From Deinococcales bacterium (GTDB lineage Bacteria; Deinococcota; Deinococci; Deinococcales; JAAFIG01): DNA of 41,789 nucleotides. The translations under genes and the position numbers were made by a program. Positions 8,440 to 16,080 of the stretch are shown here, in pieces. Within the stretch, counting starts at the first letter, position 1. The number at the start of each line of letters is the position of its first letter. Location of the stretch: positions 1 to 41,789 of the forward strand of contig JAAFIG010000041.1 of NCBI GenBank assembly GCA_013298595.1, given 5' to 3'. The notes under the pieces are model-generated. The model searched no databases and was not told where the DNA came from. It was given only the letters and a program-made list of their open reading frames with translations.

Positions 8440-8445
8440 TATGAT
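8440..8445 (+). promoter_or_regulatory. -10 hexamer TATGAT before the broken membrane gene
   Basis: TATGAT ends 8 bases before GTG 8454. A CTCGAG copy (8448-8453) fills the gap between the -10 and the start codon. Confidence 0.35.
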
Positions 8446-8453
8446 TGCTCGAG

Positions 8454-8797
8454 GTGAATAGCTTAAAACAATACCAAGTCTTGAGTGGTCGGCAATTTGT
8501 GTCTTATATCGGTATGGCTTTGATTATTTTTGGGCTATTGGTGATTTGTTCCACAGTTTTGCAAATGCTCAATTCAACCCGCGATTTTAGCGTGTCAAAC
8601 CCTGTTATACCACCACTTTTTCTGATGAGGATTTCCGTAAAGTATCCGAATTACTTGGCAGCGTGCCACGTTGTGGTAGTTGGCAACATTGGTTTGTACA
8701 AATGGGTATGAACAAGCCACCCGTTCGAGCTTTTTTGGGAATTATGATGCTTGGTATTGGTAGATTATTGTTGTTTCTAGGGCAAGTTGGATTATAA
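8454..8797 (+). pseudogene. Frameshifted small membrane protein
   Basis: From GTG 8454 the frame encodes a soluble N-terminus and one strong membrane segment (VSYIGMALIIFGLLVI). After the CTTTTTC run near 8618-8624 the original frame gives unlike sequence to a stop at 8711. The -1 frame then reads SDEDFRKVSELLGSVPRCGS and a second membrane segment to a TAA at 8795-8797. Adding one T to the run restores a ~115-residue two-helix membrane protein. This is either a disabling deletion or an assembly error. The two bases of a programmed slip do not match a good slippery heptamer. The family is not recognised. Confidence 0.55.
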
Positions 8798-8813
8798 AGA
8801 AACGGAGTTACAC

Positions 8814-8896
8814 TTGTTCAAATCAAATGTCGGGCTTGTGCTGGTTTAAATGCCCAAAATGCAAAATTTTGTAACCAATGCGGACAAATGCTTTAA
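8814..8896 (+). pseudogene. Zinc-ribbon remnant without a usable start
   Basis: The frame ending at TAA 8894-8896 encodes IKCRACAGLNAQNAKFCNQC then GQML, a textbook double-CxxC zinc ribbon. No ATG, GTG or TTG opens this frame after the TAA at 8795. A TTG at 8814 behind ACGGAG is out of frame by one base. A single missing base after it would give a short zinc-ribbon protein. Together with the upstream frameshift this suggests a decaying locus. Alternatively the ribbon was once the C-terminal domain of the membrane protein. Confidence 0.45.
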
Positions 8897-8915
8897 GAAA
8901 TTTTTGCAAATAGTA

Positions 8916-8921
8916 TAAACT
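8916..8921 (+). promoter_or_regulatory. -10 hexamer TAAACT before the SNF2 gene
   Basis: TAAACT (overlapped by TAGTAT at 8911-8916) ends 8 bases before the GTG at 8930. No ribosome site is present. Confidence 0.35.
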
Positions 8922-8929
8922 GTTTATTT

Positions 8930-11900
8930 GTGAACGAAGTTTTCTTTCGGACGTGTTTTGACTCGGGTACTTGGACTCGAGGGCGTGGTGTGCGTTCTCG
9001 AGTCCAAAAAGTGCAATTGGATGCTGATCATGACTTAACAGGTATGGTGCTTGGTTCTAACGATGAAAAGTACCGTGTACGAGTGGCTTTTATTTATAAC
9101 AATGGTGTTTTGGATGATGTTGATGGTGATTGTACTTGCCCGATCAGTTGGAATTGTAAACATGTTGTGGCTTTGCTACTCGAGGGCTTATCGCGGGGTG
9201 TGCTCAAAGATGATTTTGCTGAAACCCCTGATGTATTGGCAAAATTAAAGGTGTTGAATGCTGCTAAATCTGCGCCAAAAGAGGATGCTCGAGTGACTGA
9301 ATTGCCTAAAGCTTCTTTGAATAAACCTTTGGATTTATGGTTAGCTAACGCTCCAGTAGCAGGTGCGGCAACAACTGCGGCAGTGAATGTGAAACAAACC
9401 TTGTTGTTTTCATTATTTGTAGCCGATGGTAAAACCCAGTGCCAATTGTGGGTGGCAAAAATATCGAGTAAAGGGGCTTTATCCGATATCAAAGCCTATA
9501 AAGTGCCACATAGTCTCGAGCAATTACCACAGTACGCTAAGCGTGATCGGGCATTGATTCAGGCATTACAAGCTGCCCAAGTTCGGTCGTATCAATTGGA
9601 AACGAATTTTGCACTCGAGGATGGCGATTTAGCTGGGTATCTGCTGGAGCGTTTAATTAAAACTGAACGTTGTTATTGGCTTGCGCCTCAAGAACATGTG
9701 CTTTTAGCCCTTAGTGAAGCCCGAGCGGGTTTGCCCACTTGGAAAATGCAAAAAGATGGTTCGCAAATACCAGTTTTTGAGACATTGCCAACCAGTCATG
9801 CGGTTTTGCCATTAACGCCACCGTGGTATGTAGATACTGAACGTGGGCAATTAGGGCGTTTAGAGACCAATTTAGAGGCTAAAGCCGCTAAACATTTTGC
9901 CAGTTGCCCACCAATTAAACCCGAGATGATGTTTGCCTTTCGTGATGCACTACGGGCACGTTTTCCAAGTCTCCCCGAACCAATTGTACCCAATGCTCGA
10001 GAACTTGATGTGTTGTGCCAACCGATTCTGACGTTAAAAACCATGCAGGCAAAACACACTTGGCAAACCGATTTGCATTACGCCACCCTCGAGTATCAGT
10101 ACGGAGAAACCAAAGTTGCCGAAGGCGATAAACGCGAATTGGTTTCTTATCAAGGTGATGTGCTCGAGCGAATTAAACGCGATGCCGATATCGAACGCAA
10201 TGCGATTATGAGTTTACAAGCTCTGAATTTTCGTAAAGCCATGCCAAATGCTGTGCCTCAAGTGCAACACGCTTGGACTTTTGGTTCGGGCAATGGTACC
10301 AGCGAAGCGTGGCTTGATTTCTTGCATCGTTTTGCACCAACGCTACGCGAACTGGGTTGGCAGATTCTCGAGGATACTTCGTGGGCGTTTCAGTTGGCAG
10401 AAATTTCTGATTGGTATGGCAGTGTTGATGATCGCAACGATTGGTTTGGTTTGGATTTAGGGGTGATAGTGGCAGGTGAACGCCTGAGTTTACTGCCGAT
10501 TCTTTCGGATATGATTGCGCGTTTACCCAAGGATTTTACCTTAGAAAAACTTAAAGCCTTACCCGAAAAACACGTTTTTTACACCACCCTAGCTGATAAG
10601 CGTATGTTGGCATTGCCCGCAGCCAGAATTCGAGCTGTGCTGGGTGTTTTACTCGAGTTATACGGCGACCGCCCCAAAGGTGTTTTGCGGCTCTCGATGT
10701 TTGATGCCGCTCGGTTGCTCGAGTTACAAGAAGCTTTGCAGTTACGTTGGCACGGAGCAGACCGATTACTGGATTTAGCCAAACGCTTACAATCCTTTGC
10801 GGGTATAGATTCTTTGCAGCCCCCCAAAACACTCGAGGCAACATTGCGTCCATATCAACTCGAGGGAATGGCTTGGTTGCAGTTTTTACGCGAATTTGAA
10901 TTAGCAGGTGTACTTGCCGACGATATGGGATTGGGTAAAACAGTGCAAGCTTTAGCCCATTTACTGCTCGAGCAAGAAGCTGGGCGTTTAAAGCAGCCTG
11001 CTTTGGTGGTTATGCCAACCAGTTTAATTACCAATTGGCGACTTGAGGCAACTCGTTTTGCACCAAGCTTAAAAATAGCTGTGTTACACGGACAATCTCG
11101 GGATCATAATAATCTCGAAGGAGCAGATTTAATTCTCACAACATATCCGATTTTGCTCAGGGATTTTGATAAACTCAAGAAAAAGCAATTCCACACCATT
11201 ATTCTTGATGAAGCCCAGTACATTAAAAATGCTAAAAGTAGCACCGCCCAAGCTGCCGGTGCCTTAAAAGCCAAGCACCGAATTTGCTTAACAGGCACAC
11301 CACTCGAGAATCATCTTGGTGAACTCTGGAGTATTTATAATTTTTTAATGCCAGGTTTTCTTGGTGAAGACAGCAATTTTAAACAAGTTTACCGCAACCC
11401 CATCGAACGCAGCGGCGACACAGCCCGCCGTGACTTACTTGCCAAACGAGTCAAACCATTTTTGTTACGCCGCACCAAACAAGAAGTGGCTAAAGAACTG
11501 CCCGAAAAAACTGAGATGATTGTGCCACTCGAGTTACAAGCCTCACAACGCGATTTATACGAAACCATTCGCGTAGCAGTTTCCGAACGTATCCGCGAAG
11601 AAGTAGCCAATAAAGGCTTAGCCCGTTCGCAAATTGTGGTACTTGATGCACTGCTGAAACTACGCCAAGCCTGTTGCGACCCACGCCTAGTCAAACTCGA
11701 GCAAGCCAAAACCGTGAAACACAATGCCAAACTTGAATGGCTTGAGGAAAACTTACCACCACTGCTTGACGATGGACGTAAAGTCTTATTGTTTAGTGCT
11801 TTTGCATCGCTTTTGGGGAATCTCGAGCAAACCATGAAGGATTTAAAAATTTCTTATTCCAAACTCACAGGCGAAACCAAAGACCGAGCCAGTCAAATCG

Positions 11901-12238
11901 AGCAATTCCAAAGCGGACAAACCAGTGTTTTTTTAATCAGCTTAAAAGCAGGTGGTGTGGGCTTAAATTTAACCGCTGCCGACACCGTAATTCACTTCGA
12001 CCCGTGGTGGAATCCGGCTGCCGAAAACCAAGCCACCGACCGTGCTCATCGCATTGGACAAACCAAAAAAGTATTTGTCTATAAGCTGATTACCCAAGGT
12101 AGCTTGGAACAAAAAATACTAGAATTACAGCAACGCAAAGCCGAACTTGCCAAAGGTATTCTCGAGGGCGGGCTAAGCAGCGCGGTAGCCCTCACCCAAG
12201 ACGATCTCAATCAATTACTGGCACCACTGGATGCTTGA
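8930..12238 (+). CDS. SNF2-family DNA-dependent ATPase with SWIM zinc finger
   Basis: The 1102-residue protein has a SWIM finger at ~64-76 (DGDCTCPISWNCKHVV, CxC then CxH), a long middle domain, and a C-terminal SNF2 engine. The helicase motifs are DDMGLGKTVQAL (~663), DEAQYIKN, LTGTPLENHLGELWSIYNFL, QAGGVGLNL-like (here KAGGVGLNL) and DRAHRIGQTKKVFVY. Such SWIM-SNF2 proteins are presumed to move along or remodel protein-DNA complexes in repair or transcription. It appears to stand alone, with no nuclease or methylase partner as in DISARM-type systems. It carries ~20 CTCGAG sites, 16 read as Leu-Glu and 4 as x-Arg. The start is GTG. Confidence 0.93.
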   Translation: MNEVFFRTCFDSGTWTRGRGVRSRVQKVQLDADHDLTGMVLGSNDEKYRVRVAFIYNNGVLDDVDGDCTCPISWNCKHVVALLLEGLSRGVLKDDFAETPDVLAKLKVLNAAKSAPKEDARVTELPKASLNKPLDLWLANAPVAGAATTAAVNVKQTLLFSLFVADGKTQCQLWVAKISSKGALSDIKAYKVPHSLEQLPQYAKRDRALIQALQAAQVRSYQLETNFALEDGDLAGYLLERLIKTERCYWLAPQEHVLLALSEARAGLPTWKMQKDGSQIPVFETLPTSHAVLPLTPPWYVDTERGQLGRLETNLEAKAAKHFASCPPIKPEMMFAFRDALRARFPSLPEPIVPNARELDVLCQPILTLKTMQAKHTWQTDLHYATLEYQYGETKVAEGDKRELVSYQGDVLERIKRDADIERNAIMSLQALNFRKAMPNAVPQVQHAWTFGSGNGTSEAWLDFLHRFAPTLRELGWQILEDTSWAFQLAEISDWYGSVDDRNDWFGLDLGVIVAGERLSLLPILSDMIARLPKDFTLEKLKALPEKHVFYTTLADKRMLALPAARIRAVLGVLLELYGDRPKGVLRLSMFDAARLLELQEALQLRWHGADRLLDLAKRLQSFAGIDSLQPPKTLEATLRPYQLEGMAWLQFLREFELAGVLADDMGLGKTVQALAHLLLEQEAGRLKQPALVVMPTSLITNWRLEATRFAPSLKIAVLHGQSRDHNNLEGADLILTTYPILLRDFDKLKKKQFHTIILDEAQYIKNAKSSTAQAAGALKAKHRICLTGTPLENHLGELWSIYNFLMPGFLGEDSNFKQVYRNPIERSGDTARRDLLAKRVKPFLLRRTKQEVAKELPEKTEMIVPLELQASQRDLYETIRVAVSERIREEVANKGLARSQIVVLDALLKLRQACCDPRLVKLEQAKTVKHNAKLEWLEENLPPLLDDGRKVLLFSAFASLLGNLEQTMKDLKISYSKLTGETKDRASQIEQFQSGQTSVFLISLKAGGVGLNLTAADTVIHFDPWWNPAAENQATDRAHRIGQTKKVFVYKLITQGSLEQKILELQQRKAELAKGILEGGLSSAVALTQDDLNQLLAPLDA

Positions 12239-12252
12239 GCCATTTGGCGGAC

Positions 12253-12281
12253 TTGCTAAAAACACTGTCATTGCTTAAACT
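12253..12281 (+). promoter_or_regulatory. tRNA promoter (TTGCTA-17-TAAACT)
   Basis: -35 TTGCTA (12253-12258) and -10 TAAACT (12276-12281) are 17 bp apart and lie 31 bases upstream of the tRNA. Confidence 0.55.
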
Positions 12282-12312
12282 ATCGCGGCTTGGGTTGCTA
12301 CTCGAGTGGCTT

Positions 12313-12389
12313 GGGTCTATAGCTCAATCGGTTAGAGCGGAGGTCTCATAAACCTTAGGTTCGGGGTTCAAGTCCCCGTGGACCCACCA
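12313..12389 (+). tRNA. tRNA with CAU anticodon (Met, or Ile2 if lysidine-modified)
   Basis: The gene folds as a full cloverleaf. The acceptor GGGTCTA pairs with TGGACCC, and the D-stem is GCTC/GAGC. The anticodon stem GAGGT/ACCTT has a G-T first pair and loop CTCATAA, giving anticodon CAT. The T-stem is GGGG/CCCC with loop TTCAAGT. The 3' CCA is encoded (12387-12389). A G1-C72 pair argues against initiator tRNA, which usually has a mismatch there. I cannot decide firmly between elongator Met and Ile2 by eye. Confidence 0.93.
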
Positions 12390-12390
12390 G

Positions 12391-12420
12391 AAAAAACCTC
12401 GCCTAGTGCGGGGTTTTTTT
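12391..12420 (+). terminator. Rho-independent terminator after the tRNA
   Basis: A 12-bp stem with A6 on its 5' side (AAAAAACCTCGC), loop CTAGT and complement GCGGGG followed by a T7 run. It starts 2 bases after the tRNA CCA. Confidence 0.9.
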
Positions 12421-12468
12421 ATGGCGAATAATTCGCACTCAAGACCAAACTCGAGACCCCATGAGTGC

Positions 12469-12499
12469 TTTACACATACCACTCATCTTGGTGTATCAT
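12469..12499 (+). promoter_or_regulatory. Possible glmS promoter
   Basis: TTTACA (12469-12474) and TATCAT (12494-12499) are 19 bp apart, a little long. They lie about 55 bases upstream of the ribozyme core. Confidence 0.3.
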
Positions 12500-12527
12500 T
12501 CTGTGCTGCGTCTGTTCGCAGCACAGA
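12500..12527 (+). other. Perfect 11-bp hairpin just upstream of the ribozyme
   Basis: TCTGTGCTGCG (12500-12510), loop TCTGTT, then the exact complement (12517-12527). No T-run follows. It sits about 25 bases before the predicted cleavage site and could cap the 5' end of the message or be an operator. Confidence 0.5.
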
Positions 12528-12551
12528 AAGGAAAATCGTATAAACCCAGGG

Positions 12552-12717
12552 AAGCGCAAGGTCTCGAGATGACTCGAGAACACGAGGTAGACGTTATCGA
12601 AAATAGGTGAACAAAATCACCAAAATCTGCGGATGCGTCTCGGCTGAAACTCCCAGCCGCCCGAACCAATAAGCACTCGGCAAAACTCGTTGCAAAACGA
12701 ACACAAACCAAAGTGCA
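12552..12717 (+). ncRNA. glmS ribozyme: glmS ribozyme (GlcN6P-responsive self-cleaving riboswitch)
   Basis: The leader of glmS holds the conserved glmS ribozyme core: AAGCGCA with predicted cleavage before G12554, ACGAGG, ACGTTATCGAA, GCGGATGCGTCT and CGGCTGA. Helices seen are P1, built from two CTCGAG copies (12563-12580); AGACG/CGTCT (12589-12593 with 12636-12640); GGTGA/TCACC (12606-12610 with 12617-12621); CGGCT/AGCCG (12641-12645 with 12655-12659); P4-like GCACT/AGTGC (12673-12677 with 12712-12716); and TCGTT/AACGA (12687-12700). In this RNA class glucosamine-6-phosphate is the cofactor for cleavage, and cleavage lowers glmS expression. Exact ends are approximate. Confidence 0.88.
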
Positions 12718-12730
12718 GGAAAAAAACCAG

Positions 12731-12749
12731 ACTCGAGACAAACTCGAGT
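12731..12749 (+). other. Hairpin of two CTCGAG copies before glmS
   Basis: ACTCGAG, a 5-base loop ACAAA, then CTCGAGT form a 7-bp stem between the ribozyme and the glmS start codon. It ends 23 bases before ATG. Confidence 0.5.
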
Positions 12750-12772
12750 GCTTATACGTATGAGGTTTTTTC

Positions 12773-14593
12773 ATGTGTGGAATTGTTGGATATATTGGTC
12801 AACGCAACGCAACAGATGTGCTGATTTCAGGATTATCAAAACTCGAGTACCGTGGCTATGACAGCGCAGGTGTGGCAGTGCATACCGGTGTGCAACTCGA
12901 AGTGCGAAAAAATGCAGGTAAGTTAGCAGTTTTGCAATCTGAGTTAGCCCAACAAAATTTATTTGGCACCCTCGGTATTGGACATACGCGTTGGGCAACA
13001 CATGGTAAACCCAACGATGTTAATGCCCATCCACATGCTTCCGAAGATGGTCGGATTGTGATTATTCATAATGGTATTATCGAGAATTACTTGCCACTCA
13101 AAGAGGCTTTAATCTCGAGGGGGCATATTTTTAAGTCCGAAACCGATTCGGAAGTATTAGCACATTTGATTGAAGAAAAGTACCAAGGCAATCTCGAGGA
13201 AGCTGTAAGAGCAGCGTTGTTAGAAGTTCGTGGTGCTTACGGCATTGTGGTGACACATCAGGATCATCGAGAAATTGTGGCAGCCCGAACGGTTTCGCCT
13301 TTGGTGATGGGTGTTGGTGTTAACGAAATGTTTTTAGCATCTGATGTGCCTGCGTTGCTGGCTTACACTCGAGAAGTGGTGTTTTTGCATGATGGCGATA
13401 TGGTGGTGCTGACCGATAACGCGTATAAAATTATGGATTTAGCGGGCAATGTTTTAACTCGAGATGTTTCGCATATTGATTGGGATGCCGAAGCTGCCGA
13501 AAAAGGTGGTTTTGACACCTATATGCTCAAAGAAATATACGAGCAACCTCAGGCATTGTCTAATACGTTACTTGGGCGTTTACATGACGAAACAGGCGAA
13601 GTGGATTTAGAACTGAATCTCGACCCAGCCAGCTTTAAACGCATCAGTATTATTGCTTGTGGTACAGCCTTTTACGCGGGTTTAGTTGGCGAATACTTAA
13701 TTGAACAACTCGCCCGAATTCCAGTGGACATAGATGTGGCTTCCGAGTACCGTTACCGCCAACCCCTTGTTTCAGAAAATACTTTAGCCATTGTTATCTC
13801 ACAAAGCGGCGAAACCATAGATGCCCTCGAGGCATTACGCGAAGCCAAAAAAGGTGGAGCAAAAACCCTAGGCATTATTAACGCCAAAGGCTCGAGCATG
13901 ACCCGCGAAGTCGACGATACTTTGTACATTCACGCAGGACCAGAAATTGGTGTGGCAAGCACCAAAGCCTATACCAGTATGGTCAGTGCCATGCTCATGC
14001 TGGCACTCTGGCTCGGACGCGCTCGAGGCACCTTAGATGCCAGCACAGGTGCAGAGCTGCTACGCAGTGCCAGAGAACTCCCACGCTTAGTCGAAGAAGC
14101 CTTATCCGAAACTCGAGTTGCTAACATCAAACGCATTGCCGAAAAATACAAAGATGCCCGAGATTACTTATTTCTTGGACGCGGAGTCAACAGCCCAACC
14201 GCTTATGAAGGCGCACTGAAACTCAAAGAAATTAGTTATATTCACGCTGAAGCCTACGCCGCTGGCGAAATGAAACACGGACCAATTGCATTAATAGACG
14301 AAAAACTCCCCGTGGTTGTGATTGCTACAGACAGCGTGTTACTCGAGAAAACCATTTCTAACATCCAAGAAGTCCGCGCTCGAGGTGGCAGAGTGATCGC
14401 AGTTGTATCCGATGGCGACACCGAAGCCAGCCGACATGCCGATGACATTATTATCGTACCAAAAGCCCATGAAATGGTCTCGCCAGTGGTCAATGCTGTG
14501 GCAATGCAACTCCTAGCATACTTTACAGCGACAGCACTGGGTAAAGACGTAGATAAACCACGAAACCTTGCTAAATCTGTGACAGTCGAATAA
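12773..14593 (+). CDS. glmS: Glutamine-fructose-6-phosphate aminotransferase (isomerizing)
   Basis: GlmS makes glucosamine-6-phosphate from fructose-6-phosphate and glutamine, the first step to UDP-GlcNAc and peptidoglycan. The 606-residue protein has the N-terminal glutaminase domain with nucleophile Cys2 (MCGIVGYIG, YRGYDSAG, HTRWATHG). Two SIS domains follow, with ACGTAFYAGL and SQSGETIDAL in the first and LGRGVNSPTAYEGALKLKE in the second, and the protein ends PRNLAKSVTVE, as is standard. A glmS ribozyme precedes it, so its product feeds back on its own mRNA. The start ATG follows TGAGG and a T-run. A strong terminator follows the stop. Confidence 0.97.
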   Translation: MCGIVGYIGQRNATDVLISGLSKLEYRGYDSAGVAVHTGVQLEVRKNAGKLAVLQSELAQQNLFGTLGIGHTRWATHGKPNDVNAHPHASEDGRIVIIHNGIIENYLPLKEALISRGHIFKSETDSEVLAHLIEEKYQGNLEEAVRAALLEVRGAYGIVVTHQDHREIVAARTVSPLVMGVGVNEMFLASDVPALLAYTREVVFLHDGDMVVLTDNAYKIMDLAGNVLTRDVSHIDWDAEAAEKGGFDTYMLKEIYEQPQALSNTLLGRLHDETGEVDLELNLDPASFKRISIIACGTAFYAGLVGEYLIEQLARIPVDIDVASEYRYRQPLVSENTLAIVISQSGETIDALEALREAKKGGAKTLGIINAKGSSMTREVDDTLYIHAGPEIGVASTKAYTSMVSAMLMLALWLGRARGTLDASTGAELLRSARELPRLVEEALSETRVANIKRIAEKYKDARDYLFLGRGVNSPTAYEGALKLKEISYIHAEAYAAGEMKHGPIALIDEKLPVVVIATDSVLLEKTISNIQEVRARGGRVIAVVSDGDTEASRHADDIIIVPKAHEMVSPVVNAVAMQLLAYFTATALGKDVDKPRNLAKSVTVE

Positions 14594-14607
14594 TACTTCT
14601 ATTCTCT

Positions 14608-14642
14608 AACTCGAGCTTAGAAAATTCTAAGCTCGAGTTTTT
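14608..14642 (+). terminator. glmS terminator made of paired CTCGAG motifs
   Basis: A 15-base arm (14608-14622) containing CTCGAGCTTAG is followed, after AA, by its exact complement (14625-14639), and by a T5 run. The base of the stem is one CTCGAG on each side. It would also work in part for the convergent beta-glucosidase gene. Confidence 0.85.
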
Positions 14643-14663
14643 GTAATTCTGGCATATCGTTTT

Positions 14664-16052
14664 TTAGACTCGCCCTTCAATAAAATCTCGGTACCATTCA
14701 CCGCTTTTTTTCAAAGTTCTGGTTTGTGTAGCAAAATCCACGTAGTACAATCCAAAGCGTTTGCTGTACCCTTCTGCCCATTCAAAATTATCCATTAGCG
14801 ACCAGCAAAAATAGCCTTTTAAAGGTATGCCCGCTTCGATTAGTTTGGCGCATTGCTCGAGATGCGTTTCGATGTAATGCTGACGTTCGTTGTCAGTAAT
14901 CACACCGTTGATGATTTCATCTGGGTAGGTTGCACCGTTTTCGGTAATGAAAATTTGTTTTGGTGCGTAATCAGTATGCACTTTCTCGAGTTGTTGATAT
15001 AAACCTTTGGGGTATACTTCCCAACCTAAACCAGTCACTGGGTTGCCTCGAGCGTTATCGGGAATAATTTCTACGGGTAATCCAGCAAATTGCAGGAGTG
15101 CCGCGATGCCTTCGGGTGTTGCTCCTGCTTTTGGTTCTCGAGCTACGTATCGGTTGTAATAATTGATCCCTAAAAAATCGAGTGGTTGGGCGATGGTGCG
15201 TAAATCGTCTTGCCAATTTTCGGGTAAGGCAGCTTGGAAAATCTCGAGTTCAGCTGGGTAGGATTTACCAAAGATGGGATCGGCAAATAATTTGTTGAGT
15301 AACGCATCGAGTGCTCGTGTGGCAATTTCATCGGCACTCGAGTCTGTGGCAGCTTGGCAGTAACTCATGGATAGGGCAATGCCAACGGGTTTTTGGCATA
15401 CTTCGCGGATGGCTTGGCAAGCTAAACCGTGGGCAACAAGGGCATGATGGGCTACTCGGAATGCCACACTAAAATCGGTTTTACCCGGAGCATGGGTGCC
15501 GAGGACGTTGCCTAACATGGTGAACATCAGGGGTTCATTCAGGGTCATGATACCTGCAACACGGTCGCCTAATTGACTTGCCATAATATGGGCAAATTCA
15601 GCAAAACGCAGTGCAGTGTCTCGGTTTGCCCAACCACCGCGCCCAGCGGTGTCTCGAGTATCTTCTAGGGCTTGTGGTAAATCCCAGTGGTACAAGGTCA
15701 TCCAAGGTGCGATGCCTTGCTCGAGTAAGGCATCGGTTAAAGCATCGTAAAAGGCAAGCCCTTTAGCATTGGTTTTGCCTTTGCCTTCGGGCTGCACTCG
15801 AGACCAAGCCACACTGAAACGGTACGCATTGGTACCTAGGGCTTTGATTAAGGCAACATCACTGCGGTAACGATGATAGTGGTCGCAGGCAATATCGCCA
15901 TGATCAGCATTCAGAATTTTACCAGCAGTATGTGAAAACGTATCCCAAATCGAAACACCTTTACCATCTTCGAGGGCTGCGCCTTCGATTTGATACGATG
16001 CTGTTGCTGTACCCCACAAGAAATCGGCTGGAAAACTCGAGCGAAAAGACAT
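14664..16052 (-). CDS. Family GH1 beta-glucosidase
   Basis: The 462-residue protein is a full-length GH1 enzyme that hydrolyses beta-glucosides or beta-galactosides with retention. The acid/base Glu173 is in TLNEPLMF and the nucleophile Glu371 in FITENGA. FLWGTATASYQIEGA at the N-terminus and the tryptophan-rich CWSLMDNFEWAEGY near the end are family signatures. There is no signal peptide, so it acts in the cytoplasm. It is convergent with glmS. Upstream is the sensor kinase, and a TAGAAT hexamer 5 bases before the ATG suggests its own leaderless promoter rather than readthrough. No sugar transporter is adjacent. Confidence 0.95.
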   Translation of the reverse strand: MSFRSSFPADFLWGTATASYQIEGAALEDGKGVSIWDTFSHTAGKILNADHGDIACDHYHRYRSDVALIKALGTNAYRFSVAWSRVQPEGKGKTNAKGLAFYDALTDALLEQGIAPWMTLYHWDLPQALEDTRDTAGRGGWANRDTALRFAEFAHIMASQLGDRVAGIMTLNEPLMFTMLGNVLGTHAPGKTDFSVAFRVAHHALVAHGLACQAIREVCQKPVGIALSMSYCQAATDSSADEIATRALDALLNKLFADPIFGKSYPAELEIFQAALPENWQDDLRTIAQPLDFLGINYYNRYVAREPKAGATPEGIAALLQFAGLPVEIIPDNARGNPVTGLGWEVYPKGLYQQLEKVHTDYAPKQIFITENGATYPDEIINGVITDNERQHYIETHLEQCAKLIEAGIPLKGYFCWSLMDNFEWAEGYSKRFGLYYVDFATQTRTLKKSGEWYRDFIEGRV

Positions 16053-16057
16053 AGGCT

Positions 16058-16063
16058 ATTCTA
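16058..16063 (-). promoter_or_regulatory. -10 hexamer TAGAAT of the beta-glucosidase gene
   Basis: TAGAAT on the minus strand ends 5 bases before the ATG, in the short gap after the histidine kinase stop codon. Confidence 0.4.
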
Positions 16064-16080
16064 AGCCAGTCAAGACCACT

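Noticed and set aside
8590-8711. Programmed -1 frameshift at the CTTTTTC run
   Set aside because: The zero-frame codons CTT-TTT do not allow good re-pairing after a -1 slip, and no stimulatory stem is apparent; a base deletion is simpler.
8454-8975. CTCGAG-free stretches (also 30418-31068, 33893-34520, 40851-41556) as signs of foreign DNA
   Set aside because: At a mean spacing of ~147 bp, a few gaps of 500-700 bp are expected by chance among 285 intervals, so absence alone is not evidence of transfer.
8930-12238. SNF2 helicase as part of a DISARM- or restriction-type defence system
   Set aside because: No methylase, phospholipase D or DUF1998 partner is adjacent; the neighbours are a pseudogene locus and a tRNA.
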